Part shown: positions 9,197 through 16,581 of the stretch, piece by piece
Layout of the letters: each line of letters opens with the position of its first letter
Position numbering within the stretch: position 1 is the first letter of the stretch
From: JADKIH01 sp031367345
GTDB lineage: Bacteria > Bacteroidota > Bacteroidia > AKYH767-A > 2013-40CM-41-45
Assembly: GCA_031367345.1 (NCBI GenBank)
Contig: JANLPR010000029.1
Coordinates: forward strand, 1 to 39,343
Reading direction: 5' to 3'
DNA: 39,343 nt
Translations under genes and position numbers: made by a program
The notes under the pieces: generated by a model
What the model was told of the DNA's origin: nothing
Database searches by the model: none
The model's input: the letters and a program-made list of their open reading frames with translations, nothing else

Positions 9197-10684
9197 TTAA
9201 TAGTAACGTAACCGTATTACGTTTGCTAAATATTTTGCATATCGAACAACTTGACGGCTGTAACCATATTCGTTGTCATACCAAACATAAAGTACAAGGC
9301 TCTTATTGTCTTTCGAAACAATAGTTGCCGGACTGTCAACAATAGAAGCGCAAGAATTACCAACTAGATCTGTAGATACAAGTTCATTTGAAATTGAATA
9401 TTGAATCTGTTCTACAAGTTCACCGTGTAATGCTGCATCTTTCAATATCTCATTTACTCCATCTTTTGTTGTTTCTTTTCTTACTGTTAGATTCAAGATA
9501 GCAAGCGAAACATCAGGCGTTGGTACACGAACAGCATTACCGGTTAATTTACCTGCTAATTGCGGAAGAACTTTTCCTACAGCTTTGTCGGCCCCTGTTT
9601 CAGTTATTACCATATTCAACGCAGCAGATCTTCCACGGCGATATTTTTTATGGAAGTTATCGAGTAAATTTTGATCGTTGGTATAAGAGTGAATTGTTTC
9701 GATATGACCTTTTTCAATTCCTAACGCTTTCTCTACAACAGAAAGAACCGGAACAATTGCATTTGTTGTACAGCTTGCGGCAGAGAAAACGGTTTCAGTT
9801 TCATGATCAAAGGCAGATTCATTTACACCATAAACAACATTCGGAACATCGCCTTTGCCCGGCGCTGTTAATAAAACTTTACTCGCGCCTTTCGATAGTA
9901 AGTGCTTACTTAAACCTTCGCGATCTCTTACCACTCCGGTATTGTCAATGATCAGTGCATCGTTAATTCCATACGAATTATAATCAATAGTAGAAGGATC
10001 ATTAGAAGTGATCATTTGAACAGAATGTCCATTAACGATCAAGGCTTTGTTTTTAAAATCTTCAATTACTGTTCCCGGAAAAGCACCATGTACAGAATCG
10101 TTTCGTAAAAGATCGGCGCGCTTGGTAATATCTTCATCGCTATTACTTCTCGTAACCACAGCGCGGAGGCGAAGTTGCTCGCCTTTTCCGGCTTGCGAAA
10201 TAAGTTCGCGCATAAGTAATCTTCCTATACGACCAAATCCATAGAGTACCACATCTTTCGGAACGATTACTCGTTTCTCTTTACCGATGAAGTCTTTTAG
10301 TTTGTCGCCAATAAACTCTTCGACATTTTTAAAATGTTTTCTTTCATGAATCCATTCAGCACATAGTTTTCCAACATCAATTCGAGAAGGAGCAAGGTCT
10401 AGTTTGTTCATTGCCTTGGCTAGAGCAAGCGTTTCAATAACAGTGATGGGTTTGTTTACTACTTGTTTACCATATTGGTGGAGATTCAATATTTCGGAAG
10501 CGCTTCTATCAACTAGTTGATTTCGGAATAAAACCAATTCAACCGATTTGTCGAACCATAAAGTTCCTGCAACGTGTATAAGAGCAATGGCCGATTTTTC
10601 TTGTTGAATCCAATCTGCTAATTCGCTTTCGTATTTGTCTTTTTTATCGATCGAAGTTTGATCTTGTAACGAAGATGATGACAT
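9197..10684 (-). CDS. gap: Glyceraldehyde-3-phosphate dehydrogenase, long form with N-terminal extension
   Basis: Oxidises glyceraldehyde-3-phosphate to 1,3-bisphosphoglycerate with NAD(P) in glycolysis or the reverse in gluconeogenesis. From ATG 10684 it has 495 residues, about 150 more than classical GAPDH. The Rossmann motif GFGRIGRLLMREL begins near residue 149 and the catalytic Cys305 lies in SAASCTTNAIVPV. HSYTNDQN, the phosphate-site residues and WYDNEYGYSRQVV at the end are all present. The helical N-terminal extension is typical of a GAPDH subgroup found in Bacteroidota and some gammaproteobacteria. The frame can start at 10726, but that ATG directly abuts the rpoD terminator stem, so ATG 10684 (MSSSSLQDQ) is more likely. 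A near-match to the -7 element (TATGTTTT, 10720-10727) would give a short leader to it. Confidence 0.93.
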   Translation of the reverse strand: MSSSSLQDQTSIDKKDKYESELADWIQQEKSAIALIHVAGTLWFDKSVELVLFRNQLVDRSASEILNLHQYGKQVVNKPITVIETLALAKAMNKLDLAPSRIDVGKLCAEWIHERKHFKNVEEFIGDKLKDFIGKEKRVIVPKDVVLYGFGRIGRLLMRELISQAGKGEQLRLRAVVTRSNSDEDITKRADLLRNDSVHGAFPGTVIEDFKNKALIVNGHSVQMITSNDPSTIDYNSYGINDALIIDNTGVVRDREGLSKHLLSKGASKVLLTAPGKGDVPNVVYGVNESAFDHETETVFSAASCTTNAIVPVLSVVEKALGIEKGHIETIHSYTNDQNLLDNFHKKYRRGRSAALNMVITETGADKAVGKVLPQLAGKLTGNAVRVPTPDVSLAILNLTVRKETTKDGVNEILKDAALHGELVEQIQYSISNELVSTDLVGNSCASIVDSPATIVSKDNKSLVLYVWYDNEYGYSRQVVRYAKYLANVIRLRYY

Positions 10685-10726
10685 GCTATGAGTGGGGTTA
10701 GTATTAAGTTGATTTAGGTAAAACAT

Positions 10727-10756
10727 AAACAGCTTTCATTTTGGTGAAAGCTGTTT
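10727..10756 (-). terminator. Hairpin terminator after rpoD
   Basis: Perfect 12-bp inverted repeat AAACAGCTTTCA / TGAAAGCTGTTT with a 6-base loop, 29 bases after the rpoD stop. On the minus strand it is followed by ATGTTTTACC. It insulates gap from rpoD read-through. Confidence 0.8.
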
Positions 10757-10785
10757 GTGTTATAGAATAAAATAATCCATACGGA

Positions 10786-11649
10786 TTAACCAAGATAGGC
10801 TTTTAATAATCGGCTTCTCGATTTATGACGAAGGCGACGAATAGCTTTTTCTTTTATTTGACGAACACGTTCGCGAGTAAGGTCGAATTTTGCACCGATT
10901 TCTTCAAGCGTAAGTCCATGTTGCATTCCAATTCCAAAGAATAATTTTATTACTTCACGTTCTCTTTCAGTTAAAGTACTTAAAGAACGATCGATTTCTT
11001 TTTGCAGTGATTCAGTCATTAACAAACCATCGGCACGCGGAGAATCTGCGTTTTCTAATACATCGATAAGGCTGTTGTCTTCACCCTGAACAAAAGGTGC
11101 ATCCATAGAAACGTGCTTACCACTCACACGCATAGTGTCGGCGATCTTTTCTGTTGGTATGTCAAGAACTTTTGCTAATTCTTCCGGCGATGGCTCGCGT
11201 TCAAATTCTTGTTCAAGTTTTGAATAAGCCTTTGATATTTTATTTAAAGAGCCAACCTGATTTAAAGGGAGACGAACAATTCTGGACTGCTCAGCTAAAG
11301 CTTGAAGGATACTCTGACGAATCCACCAAACGGCATAAGAAATAAATTTAAAGCCTCGTGTTTCATCAAAACGTTTTGCGGCTTTAATTAAACCTAAGTT
11401 CCCTTCATTAATAAGATCGGGGAGAGATAGGCCTTGGTTCTGATATTGCTTGGCAACAGAAACAACAAAACGAAGATTCGCTTTTGTTAAACGATCCAAT
11501 GCATTTTGATCACCTTCTTTAATTTTCCGAGCTAACCGAACCTCTTCTTCAGCGGTAATTAGTTCTTCACGTCCAATTTCTTGGAGGTATTTTTCAAGAG
11601 ATTGACTCTCTCGGTTGGTGATCGATTTGGTTATTTTGAGCTGACGCAT
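10786..11649 (-). CDS. rpoD: RNA polymerase primary sigma factor RpoD (sigma-70)
   Basis: 287 residues, the short Bacteroidota type without region 1.1. Region 1.2 begins at SLEKYLQEIGREELIT. Region 2 carries the core-binding and -10-recognition helices (LRFVVSVAKQYQNQGLSLPDLINEGNLGLIKAAKRFD, then GFKFISYAVWWIRQSI). Region 3 follows from VRLPLNQV. Region 4 ends with the helix-turn-helix LTLEEIGAKFDLTRERVRQIKEKAIRRLR. This is the housekeeping sigma that recognises the TTTG/TAnnTTTG promoters seen in this window. The gene is monocistronic, with its own strong promoter upstream and a perfect hairpin terminator downstream. Confidence 0.97.
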   Translation of the reverse strand: MRQLKITKSITNRESQSLEKYLQEIGREELITAEEEVRLARKIKEGDQNALDRLTKANLRFVVSVAKQYQNQGLSLPDLINEGNLGLIKAAKRFDETRGFKFISYAVWWIRQSILQALAEQSRIVRLPLNQVGSLNKISKAYSKLEQEFEREPSPEELAKVLDIPTEKIADTMRVSGKHVSMDAPFVQGEDNSLIDVLENADSPRADGLLMTESLQKEIDRSLSTLTEREREVIKLFFGIGMQHGLTLEEIGAKFDLTRERVRQIKEKAIRRLRHKSRSRLLKAYLG

Positions 11650-11719
11650 AGTTACGGAGAGAGATTAATGATTAAAAATGGGCAGATTTAATAGAAAAAT
11701 CTACTTTTTTTGAGTGTCG

Positions 11720-11751
11720 CAAAGATAAGCCTTCCCTAAAGGCGAAGCAAA
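11720..11751 (-). promoter_or_regulatory. Bacteroidota housekeeping promoter of rpoD
   Basis: On the minus strand, TTTG (11751-11748), exactly 20 bases, then TATCTTTG (11727-11720). Both elements and the spacing match the Bacteroidota consensus TTTG-N19-21-TAnnTTTG. The predicted transcript starts around 11713, giving a leader of about 60 bases before the ATG at 11649. RpoD may therefore drive its own gene. Confidence 0.85.
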
Positions 11752-11824
11752 TTTTTCTCAACAATCGGTTAATAACTCGTTACTTTTGTTGAAAAACTGA
11801 AATTCTAGACTTACTTTTTTTATA

Positions 11825-11859
11825 CAACAAAAATCGCACCTTAAATGCGATTTTTGTTG
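11825..11859 (-). terminator. Hairpin terminator after the DegP/HtrA gene
   Basis: Perfect 14-bp inverted repeat CAACAAAAATCGCA / TGCGATTTTTGTTG with a 7-base loop, 37 bases after the protease stop codon. It could also act on transcripts from the other strand. Confidence 0.8.
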
Positions 11860-11896
11860 GTTTGTCACAAAGTTTATTGATTATTCTTTCCTAAAA

Positions 11897-13327
11897 TTAA
11901 ATTCCGAAACCATAATAGGCCCTTGTACCATTCGGATAAACACCTTCAATCAGTACGCCTCCTTGCTTAGATTTCAGAGCCATTTCAAGGTCATCCTTAC
12001 TGTTGATTGGTTTTTTGTCGATCGATGTAATGATGAATCCTTCTTTAATTCCTGCACTGCGTAATTTACCTGCAACAAGTCGAGATATTTTTACACCACC
12101 GCTTAAATTTAAATTTGCTTTTTCATCTTGGCTGGCATTCTCAAATTCTCCACCAAGCAATTTTAAAGGCTCTTCATTTTTCGCTATTTTTGTATCTCCT
12201 TCTTTATTACGGAGAGTCAGCATAAACACATTGGTTTTTTCATTTCGCAAAACCGTCAATGCAACTTTATCGCCCGGTCTGTATCTTCCAATTTGTTCTT
12301 GTAATTGTGGTGTAGAAGTTACAACAGCATCTCCCACTTTTTGTATAATATCTCCTTCTTTTAATCCTGCAGATTCTGCAGCTCCCCCTTGCGTGAGTCC
12401 TGCAACATAAATTCCCTGAGTTTGTTTAATACCTTTTTCATTCATGAGTTTTGTGTCGATATCCCGTATACTCACGCCAATGAACCCTCGTTGAACACTT
12501 CCAAATTCTACTAAATCGTCCATCACTTTTCTAACAAGGTTTACCGGAATAGCAAAAGAATAACCTGTGAAAGATCCGGTATTGGAGGCAATGGCAGAAT
12601 TGATACCGATCAATTCCCCGCTGGTATTAACCAAGGCGCCGCCGCTATTTCCAGGGTTCACAGCAGCATCTGTTTGTAGAAAGGATTCTATTTTATATTG
12701 ATCCGGTAAGATCCCGATATTTCTTGCTTTTGCAGAAATAATTCCTGCGGTTACCGTACTCGTTAAATTAAATGGATTCCCAACCGCTAGTACCCATTCG
12801 CCAACTTTTACATCGTCGGAGTTTCCATAGGTAATAAAGGGTAAATTCTTTTCGTCAATTTTCAAAAGTGCCAAGTCTGTCGATGGATCGGTACCAATAA
12901 CCTTCGCGTCATACGTCTGATTATTGTTCAATGTAATAGAGACTTTCTCTGCGTTCTCTACAACGTGGTTATTGGTAACAATATAACCATCTTGAGTAAT
13001 GATTACCCCTGATCCGCTTGCTTCTTGCTGCTGTGATTGTGGTTGTTGCGGTCTTCCCCAAAAATCGAAAGGGTTGCCAAAGGGTGCATAAGTTTGTCTT
13101 GTGTAGAAAGTTTTTACATGAACGACAGCATGAACCGACATTTCTGCAGCCTTTGTAAAATCTGTCATAGATGAACTCTGTGAATTCCCCGGCATACTGA
13201 CAAATTGGACTTTCTGTTTTTCTGAAATGTTGCCGGAAATAAGTTGTGTGGAAGAGTGTGAATAGATAAAAGCGCCTACTAGTCCACCGAAAGCGGCGAT
13301 GAGTAACATACTGAATGCTTTTTTCAT
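11897..13327 (-). CDS. degP: DegP/HtrA-family periplasmic serine protease
   Basis: 476 residues. An N-terminal hydrophobic segment (residues 4-22) serves as signal or membrane anchor, placing the protease in the periplasm. The trypsin-like domain shows the full triad: His121 in TNNHVV, Asp151 in STDLALLKI and Ser228 in GNSGGALV. Two PDZ domains follow: PDZ1 from about residue 285, with GFIGVSIRDID and GLKEGDIIQKVGD, and PDZ2 from about 395, with GVKISRLVAGKLRSAGIKEG. Family members degrade or refold damaged envelope proteins. The Gln/Pro-rich insert near residues 93-102 matches the flexible LA-loop region. DegQ is an equally good name. Single gene with a terminator; no consensus -7 element directly upstream, so stress control by another sigma factor is possible. 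Confidence 0.95.
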   Translation of the reverse strand: MKKAFSMLLIAAFGGLVGAFIYSHSSTQLISGNISEKQKVQFVSMPGNSQSSSMTDFTKAAEMSVHAVVHVKTFYTRQTYAPFGNPFDFWGRPQQPQSQQQEASGSGVIITQDGYIVTNNHVVENAEKVSITLNNNQTYDAKVIGTDPSTDLALLKIDEKNLPFITYGNSDDVKVGEWVLAVGNPFNLTSTVTAGIISAKARNIGILPDQYKIESFLQTDAAVNPGNSGGALVNTSGELIGINSAIASNTGSFTGYSFAIPVNLVRKVMDDLVEFGSVQRGFIGVSIRDIDTKLMNEKGIKQTQGIYVAGLTQGGAAESAGLKEGDIIQKVGDAVVTSTPQLQEQIGRYRPGDKVALTVLRNEKTNVFMLTLRNKEGDTKIAKNEEPLKLLGGEFENASQDEKANLNLSGGVKISRLVAGKLRSAGIKEGFIITSIDKKPINSKDDLEMALKSKQGGVLIEGVYPNGTRAYYGFGI

Positions 13328-13661
13328 GATTTTTGTATTTATGTTTATAGTTTTAGACTAAAATTATAACCTCAAAATTCTGACCATTTTGATGAAATCC
13401 TTATGAACGGTGCCGTTAAAAATAGTTAACATCTAGTTATTAAATGCTAAGAAAAATAGACACGCTTTCCTAGATTTCTAAACTACTCGATTGAACTAAA
13501 TATTGTAATTGAAGTGCAGCTTAACAAAATTTATGATTATCCGGAAATAGACTGATTGAATTCTCTATCAATTAATATCAACAATTGGCTTGGATAAGAA
13601 TTGGTTTTCCGGGAAAGTCATATTCTTAAGAAGAGTTAATTTATGTATTTTTACAGCTGTT
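13328..13661. other. Divergent intergenic region between degP and the ECF sigma operon
   Basis: About 330 bases, AT-rich, containing the promoters of both flanking units. Near the right end, TATTTTTA (13646-13653) is one base off TAnnTTTG and lies 8 bases before the sigma gene ATG. Nothing else stood out. Confidence 0.45.
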
Positions 13662-14186
13662 ATGCCTACCGGAAAATCTAACGAAGAATTGATTCTCTCT
13701 ATAAAAAATGGAGAGGAAAAAGCACTTCAAGTTTTAAAAAAGAAATATTTTGAGTCATCTCGTCGATGGATGCGTAGAAGTGGCATTAAAGATTCGCATA
13801 CTCCTATTATGTTTTCAAAAGTGATTGTATCTGTTTATCGCGATGTACAACATGGAAAAGTAAATGCGCATGTTGATCTTGAGAAATATATTTTTAATTC
13901 TTTAAATGAATTTTTACGAAAAGAAAAGGAATCTCAAAAAGTACAGAGAAGAGAAGGATTGAAAGAGGGAACGGATACAGAACGAAAAGCTGTTGCCGCT
14001 TGTTATTCTATTTTAGATCCAAACTCTAAGCAATTGTTGTGTACGCGTTATGTCGAGAAATTATCTTTTGAAGAGATTGCATCAAGATTCGAATTTAGTA
14101 ATCCTGTAATTGCTCAATTTGAAGTTAACAAAGCTTTTCACCAACTGCAGCAACTGGCAATAGCGCGCTTAAATCTTTCGATATGA
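13662..14186 (+). CDS. Divergent ECF-type RNA polymerase sigma factor
   Basis: 174 residues from ATG 13662 (MPTGKSNEELILSIKNGEE). The N-terminal part is shaped like sigma region 2 (ELILSIKNGEEKALQVLKKKYFE), but the usual acidic D-A-E-D-V-x-Q-E-x-F motif is poorly kept (SHTPIMFSKVIVSVYRDV). The C-terminal part is a clear region 4 helix-turn-helix: LDPNSKQLLCTRYVEKLSFEEIASRFEFSNPVIAQFEVNKAF. An upstream TTG start (13590) would overlap the promoter-like sequence and is less likely. The stop overlaps the start of the next gene (ATGA at 14183-14186), and that gene encodes a one-pass membrane protein with an anti-sigma-like N-terminus, which supports a sigma/anti-sigma pair. The regulon is unknown. 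Confidence 0.78.
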   Translation: MPTGKSNEELILSIKNGEEKALQVLKKKYFESSRRWMRRSGIKDSHTPIMFSKVIVSVYRDVQHGKVNAHVDLEKYIFNSLNEFLRKEKESQKVQRREGLKEGTDTERKAVAACYSILDPNSKQLLCTRYVEKLSFEEIASRFEFSNPVIAQFEVNKAFHQLQQLAIARLNLSI

Positions 14187-15103
14187 TTCTAGAAGTTTCC
14201 GATAAAGAAAGAGTACTGATAGATCGTTACCTCGATAATTCATTGAGCGGGGTGGAGCTAAAAGAATTTATGGATCGATTAGAGAACGATGAACAATTCA
14301 GAAAAGTTGTTAGCTTTCATAATTTATTAGTTGAGTCGATTCAAGAAGCAGAAAATTCTCGACTTGAAAATAATTTGATTGAACTTATCAATTATAAAAA
14401 ACCACTTATTCCTTCGGCATTAAAATTAATTCTAATTTTCCTCGCAATCACTTTTGTTGGGATTACGCTTTGGGAATACATAGGTCCGGGAACTTCTAAT
14501 CCGAAAAACAAATTGTTCTCTTTCGAAATTTTTAAAAAGAAAAGTGAGAAAGTAGATCCTGAAAAACAAATTATTAAAAAGGAATTAAAATCAACACCCA
14601 AAACTATAGAGAATGGCGGTGATTCGGTAGAAGATCAAAATGCTGCAGCGATTGAAAATACTTTTGTTGATTCTAAAGATTCGGGTTTTGTAAATATTCC
14701 TACTGGTTCTGATCAAAATCTGGAAGTTAAAAAAGATCAATTATTGGTTGCTCATACTTTCAAAGTGCAAGAGGTAACATTAACCGAAAAGAAAGTTGAA
14801 GTGAGCCTGTCGCAAAGTACAGTGTCAAAATTGAATCCTGCCGCTGGTTTGGTTGAAAATCCAAAAGTTGAAAATTACGAAGTGGAGTTTTGGATCTCGC
14901 CAATTAATTATAAAGGATATAAAATGGCAAACAATAAATTGGTTCTTTTCGGTATTGAAGAACCTGAAGCCGTAAAATTGTTTTTAATAGAAAATAAGAT
15001 AGTAATGAAATATGGTCATGAGTTTTTTAAAATTTCAAATTCAGACGATTTTGTTTCTTTCACTTCAATTAAACCGTCTGACCTACCACTCTCTATCCGA
15101 TGA
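14183..15103 (+). CDS. Probable membrane anti-sigma factor
   Basis: 306 residues. The cytoplasmic N-terminus contains a pattern common to Bacteroidota anti-sigma and FecR-type proteins (LIDRYLDNSLSGVELKEFMDRLENDEQFRKVV), which would bind the sigma factor encoded just upstream. One membrane segment lies around residues 78-98 (ALKLILIFLAITFVGITLWEY). The periplasmic part is Lys/Glu/Ser-rich, then has a compact C-terminal domain (EVEFWISPINYKGYKM...FKISNSDDFVSFTSI). I do not recognise that domain; it may sense the signal. The gene overlaps both neighbours by ATGA (upstream at 14183, downstream dapF at 15100), indicating translational coupling of all three. Confidence 0.72.
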   Translation: MILEVSDKERVLIDRYLDNSLSGVELKEFMDRLENDEQFRKVVSFHNLLVESIQEAENSRLENNLIELINYKKPLIPSALKLILIFLAITFVGITLWEYIGPGTSNPKNKLFSFEIFKKKSEKVDPEKQIIKKELKSTPKTIENGGDSVEDQNAAAIENTFVDSKDSGFVNIPTGSDQNLEVKKDQLLVAHTFKVQEVTLTEKKVEVSLSQSTVSKLNPAAGLVENPKVENYEVEFWISPINYKGYKMANNKLVLFGIEEPEAVKLFLIENKIVMKYGHEFFKISNSDDFVSFTSIKPSDLPLSIR

Positions 15104-15891
15104 AAATCCAATTCTATAAATATCACGGCACAGGAAATGATTTTATTTTGATCGATGATCGGCCAAGTAAAGTAGTAATGAGCACCAATGAAATAAAATT
15201 ACTATGTGACCGACATTTTGGTATTGGAGCTGACGGATTAATAAGAATAGTAGCACATAAAGAGTTTGATTTTGAAATGATCTATTATAATTCGGATGGT
15301 AAACTAGGGTCAATGTGCGGTAATGGTGGTCGTTGTGCTATTGCGTTTGCTAATAAATTGAAATTGATCAATGATAAGGCGAAATTTTTAGCCGCTGATG
15401 GCCCGCATTTAGCAGAAATAATTGCTAGTTCTCCTATGATAATAAAATTAAAAATGTCGGATGTAGCATCGGTTTCTACAATCGAAAATTCATTTTTAAT
15501 CGATACTGGTTCTCCTCATTTTGTGCAATTTGTCGATGACTTAGACCATCTTGATGTTGTAAAAGAAGGTCGGAAAATAAGAAATTCGGATCGCTTTGTG
15601 AAAGAAGGTGTGAATGTAAATTTTGTTAAATTCATTAATGGTGAATTGCATATAAGAACCTATGAGCGAGGTGTTGAAGATGAAACCTTATCGTGTGGGA
15701 CAGGAATTACAGCTTCGGTGCTTGTAGCTTCATTTGCACAAAAAATTGGAACGGTAAATGTTTTATCAGTAGTGACTCCAGGAGGAAATTTAAAAGTACA
15801 CTTTCATAACAACCAACAATCCTTTACTGATATATGGCTGGAAGGTCCGGCCGAAGCTGTTTTTGAAGGAGAGCTGAATTTTGGGACTTGA
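15100..15891 (+). CDS. dapF: Diaminopimelate epimerase DapF
   Basis: Converts LL- to meso-diaminopimelate, the last shared step towards lysine and a direct peptidoglycan precursor; cytoplasmic and cofactor-free. 263 residues, normal length. Visible motifs are YHGTGNDFILID at the N-terminus, CDRHFGIGADGLI, the first catalytic Cys73 in MCGNGGRC and the second catalytic Cys199 in ETLSCGTGITAS. The start codon overlaps the anti-sigma stop codon (ATGA), so expression is tied to the sigma/anti-sigma pair. That links a cell-wall enzyme to a possible envelope-stress circuit. Confidence 0.96.
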   Translation: MKIQFYKYHGTGNDFILIDDRPSKVVMSTNEIKLLCDRHFGIGADGLIRIVAHKEFDFEMIYYNSDGKLGSMCGNGGRCAIAFANKLKLINDKAKFLAADGPHLAEIIASSPMIIKLKMSDVASVSTIENSFLIDTGSPHFVQFVDDLDHLDVVKEGRKIRNSDRFVKEGVNVNFVKFINGELHIRTYERGVEDETLSCGTGITASVLVASFAQKIGTVNVLSVVTPGGNLKVHFHNNQQSFTDIWLEGPAEAVFEGELNFGT

Positions 15892-15985
15892 TACTTTCAA
15901 TTGTGAATTCTATATTTACAACAAATGAATTCTCATAAGTGGAATTAGGTTTGCCATTGTCAGATTAGACGAAAAAATAATTTAA

Positions 15986-16010
15986 TTCAATTCAATTCAA
16001 TTCAATTCAA
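15986..16010 (+). repeat. Five tandem copies of TTCAA
   Basis: A perfect 25-base pentanucleotide tandem repeat ending 14 bases before the ATG of the acetyltransferase gene. Copy number could change by strand slippage and alter the leader or promoter spacing. No variation can be seen from one sequence. Confidence 0.9.
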
Positions 16011-16024
16011 AAAAATTAAATACT

Positions 16025-16573
16025 ATGCAGTTAGTTGGTGAGTTAATAAAATTAAGAGCATTAGAGCCTCAAGATATCAATCGTTTGTATCGATGGGAAA
16101 ACGATAGTTCTATTTGGAGTGTAAGTGGAACGCTTGTTCCTTTTTCTAAATTTGTTTTAGAGGAATTTGTAACACAGGTTCATCAAGACATCTACACGAA
16201 CAAGCAACTTCGACTAATGATAGATCTTATTTATTTTGATGAAGATGACGAGGATGAGTCTGCACGTTCAATTGGATGCGTTGATCTTTTTGAATTCGAT
16301 CCAAAAAATAAACGAGCAGGAGTAGGGATCATGATTGCCGATAAAGCTGATCGTGGTCGCGGTTATGCAACTGAAGCATTGCACTTAATTGTTGACTATG
16401 GTTTTGAAGTATTAGATCTTCATCAGATCTACTCGAATATTCGAATAGAAAATGAAAGTAGCGTGGCCTTATTCAAAAAAGTTGGATTTGAAGTAACTGG
16501 ACTAAAGCAAGATTGGATCTATGAACAAGGAAAGTTCTTTGATGAATATACTCTGCAATTGTTAAAAAAATAA
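16025..16573 (+). CDS. GNAT-family N-acetyltransferase (RimJ/SpeG-like)
   Basis: 182 residues with the GNAT fold. It begins with the RimJ/RimL/SpeG-type opening ELIKLRALEPQDINRLYRWEND. The acetyl-CoA loop is DRGRGYATEALHLI, after the strand GVGIMIAD. The C-terminal part HQIYSNIRIENESSVALFKKVGFEVTGLKQDWIYEQGKFFDEYTLQLL is typical of acetyltransferases acting on small amines, amino acids or protein N-termini. The substrate cannot be read from sequence; polyamine acetylation is one option. It lies 133 bases after dapF, with a TTCAA repeat in its leader, and 8 bases before the cytochrome gene. Confidence 0.88.
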   Translation: MQLVGELIKLRALEPQDINRLYRWENDSSIWSVSGTLVPFSKFVLEEFVTQVHQDIYTNKQLRLMIDLIYFDEDDEDESARSIGCVDLFEFDPKNKRAGVGIMIADKADRGRGYATEALHLIVDYGFEVLDLHQIYSNIRIENESSVALFKKVGFEVTGLKQDWIYEQGKFFDEYTLQLLKK

Positions 16574-16581
16574 TTCTGTTA

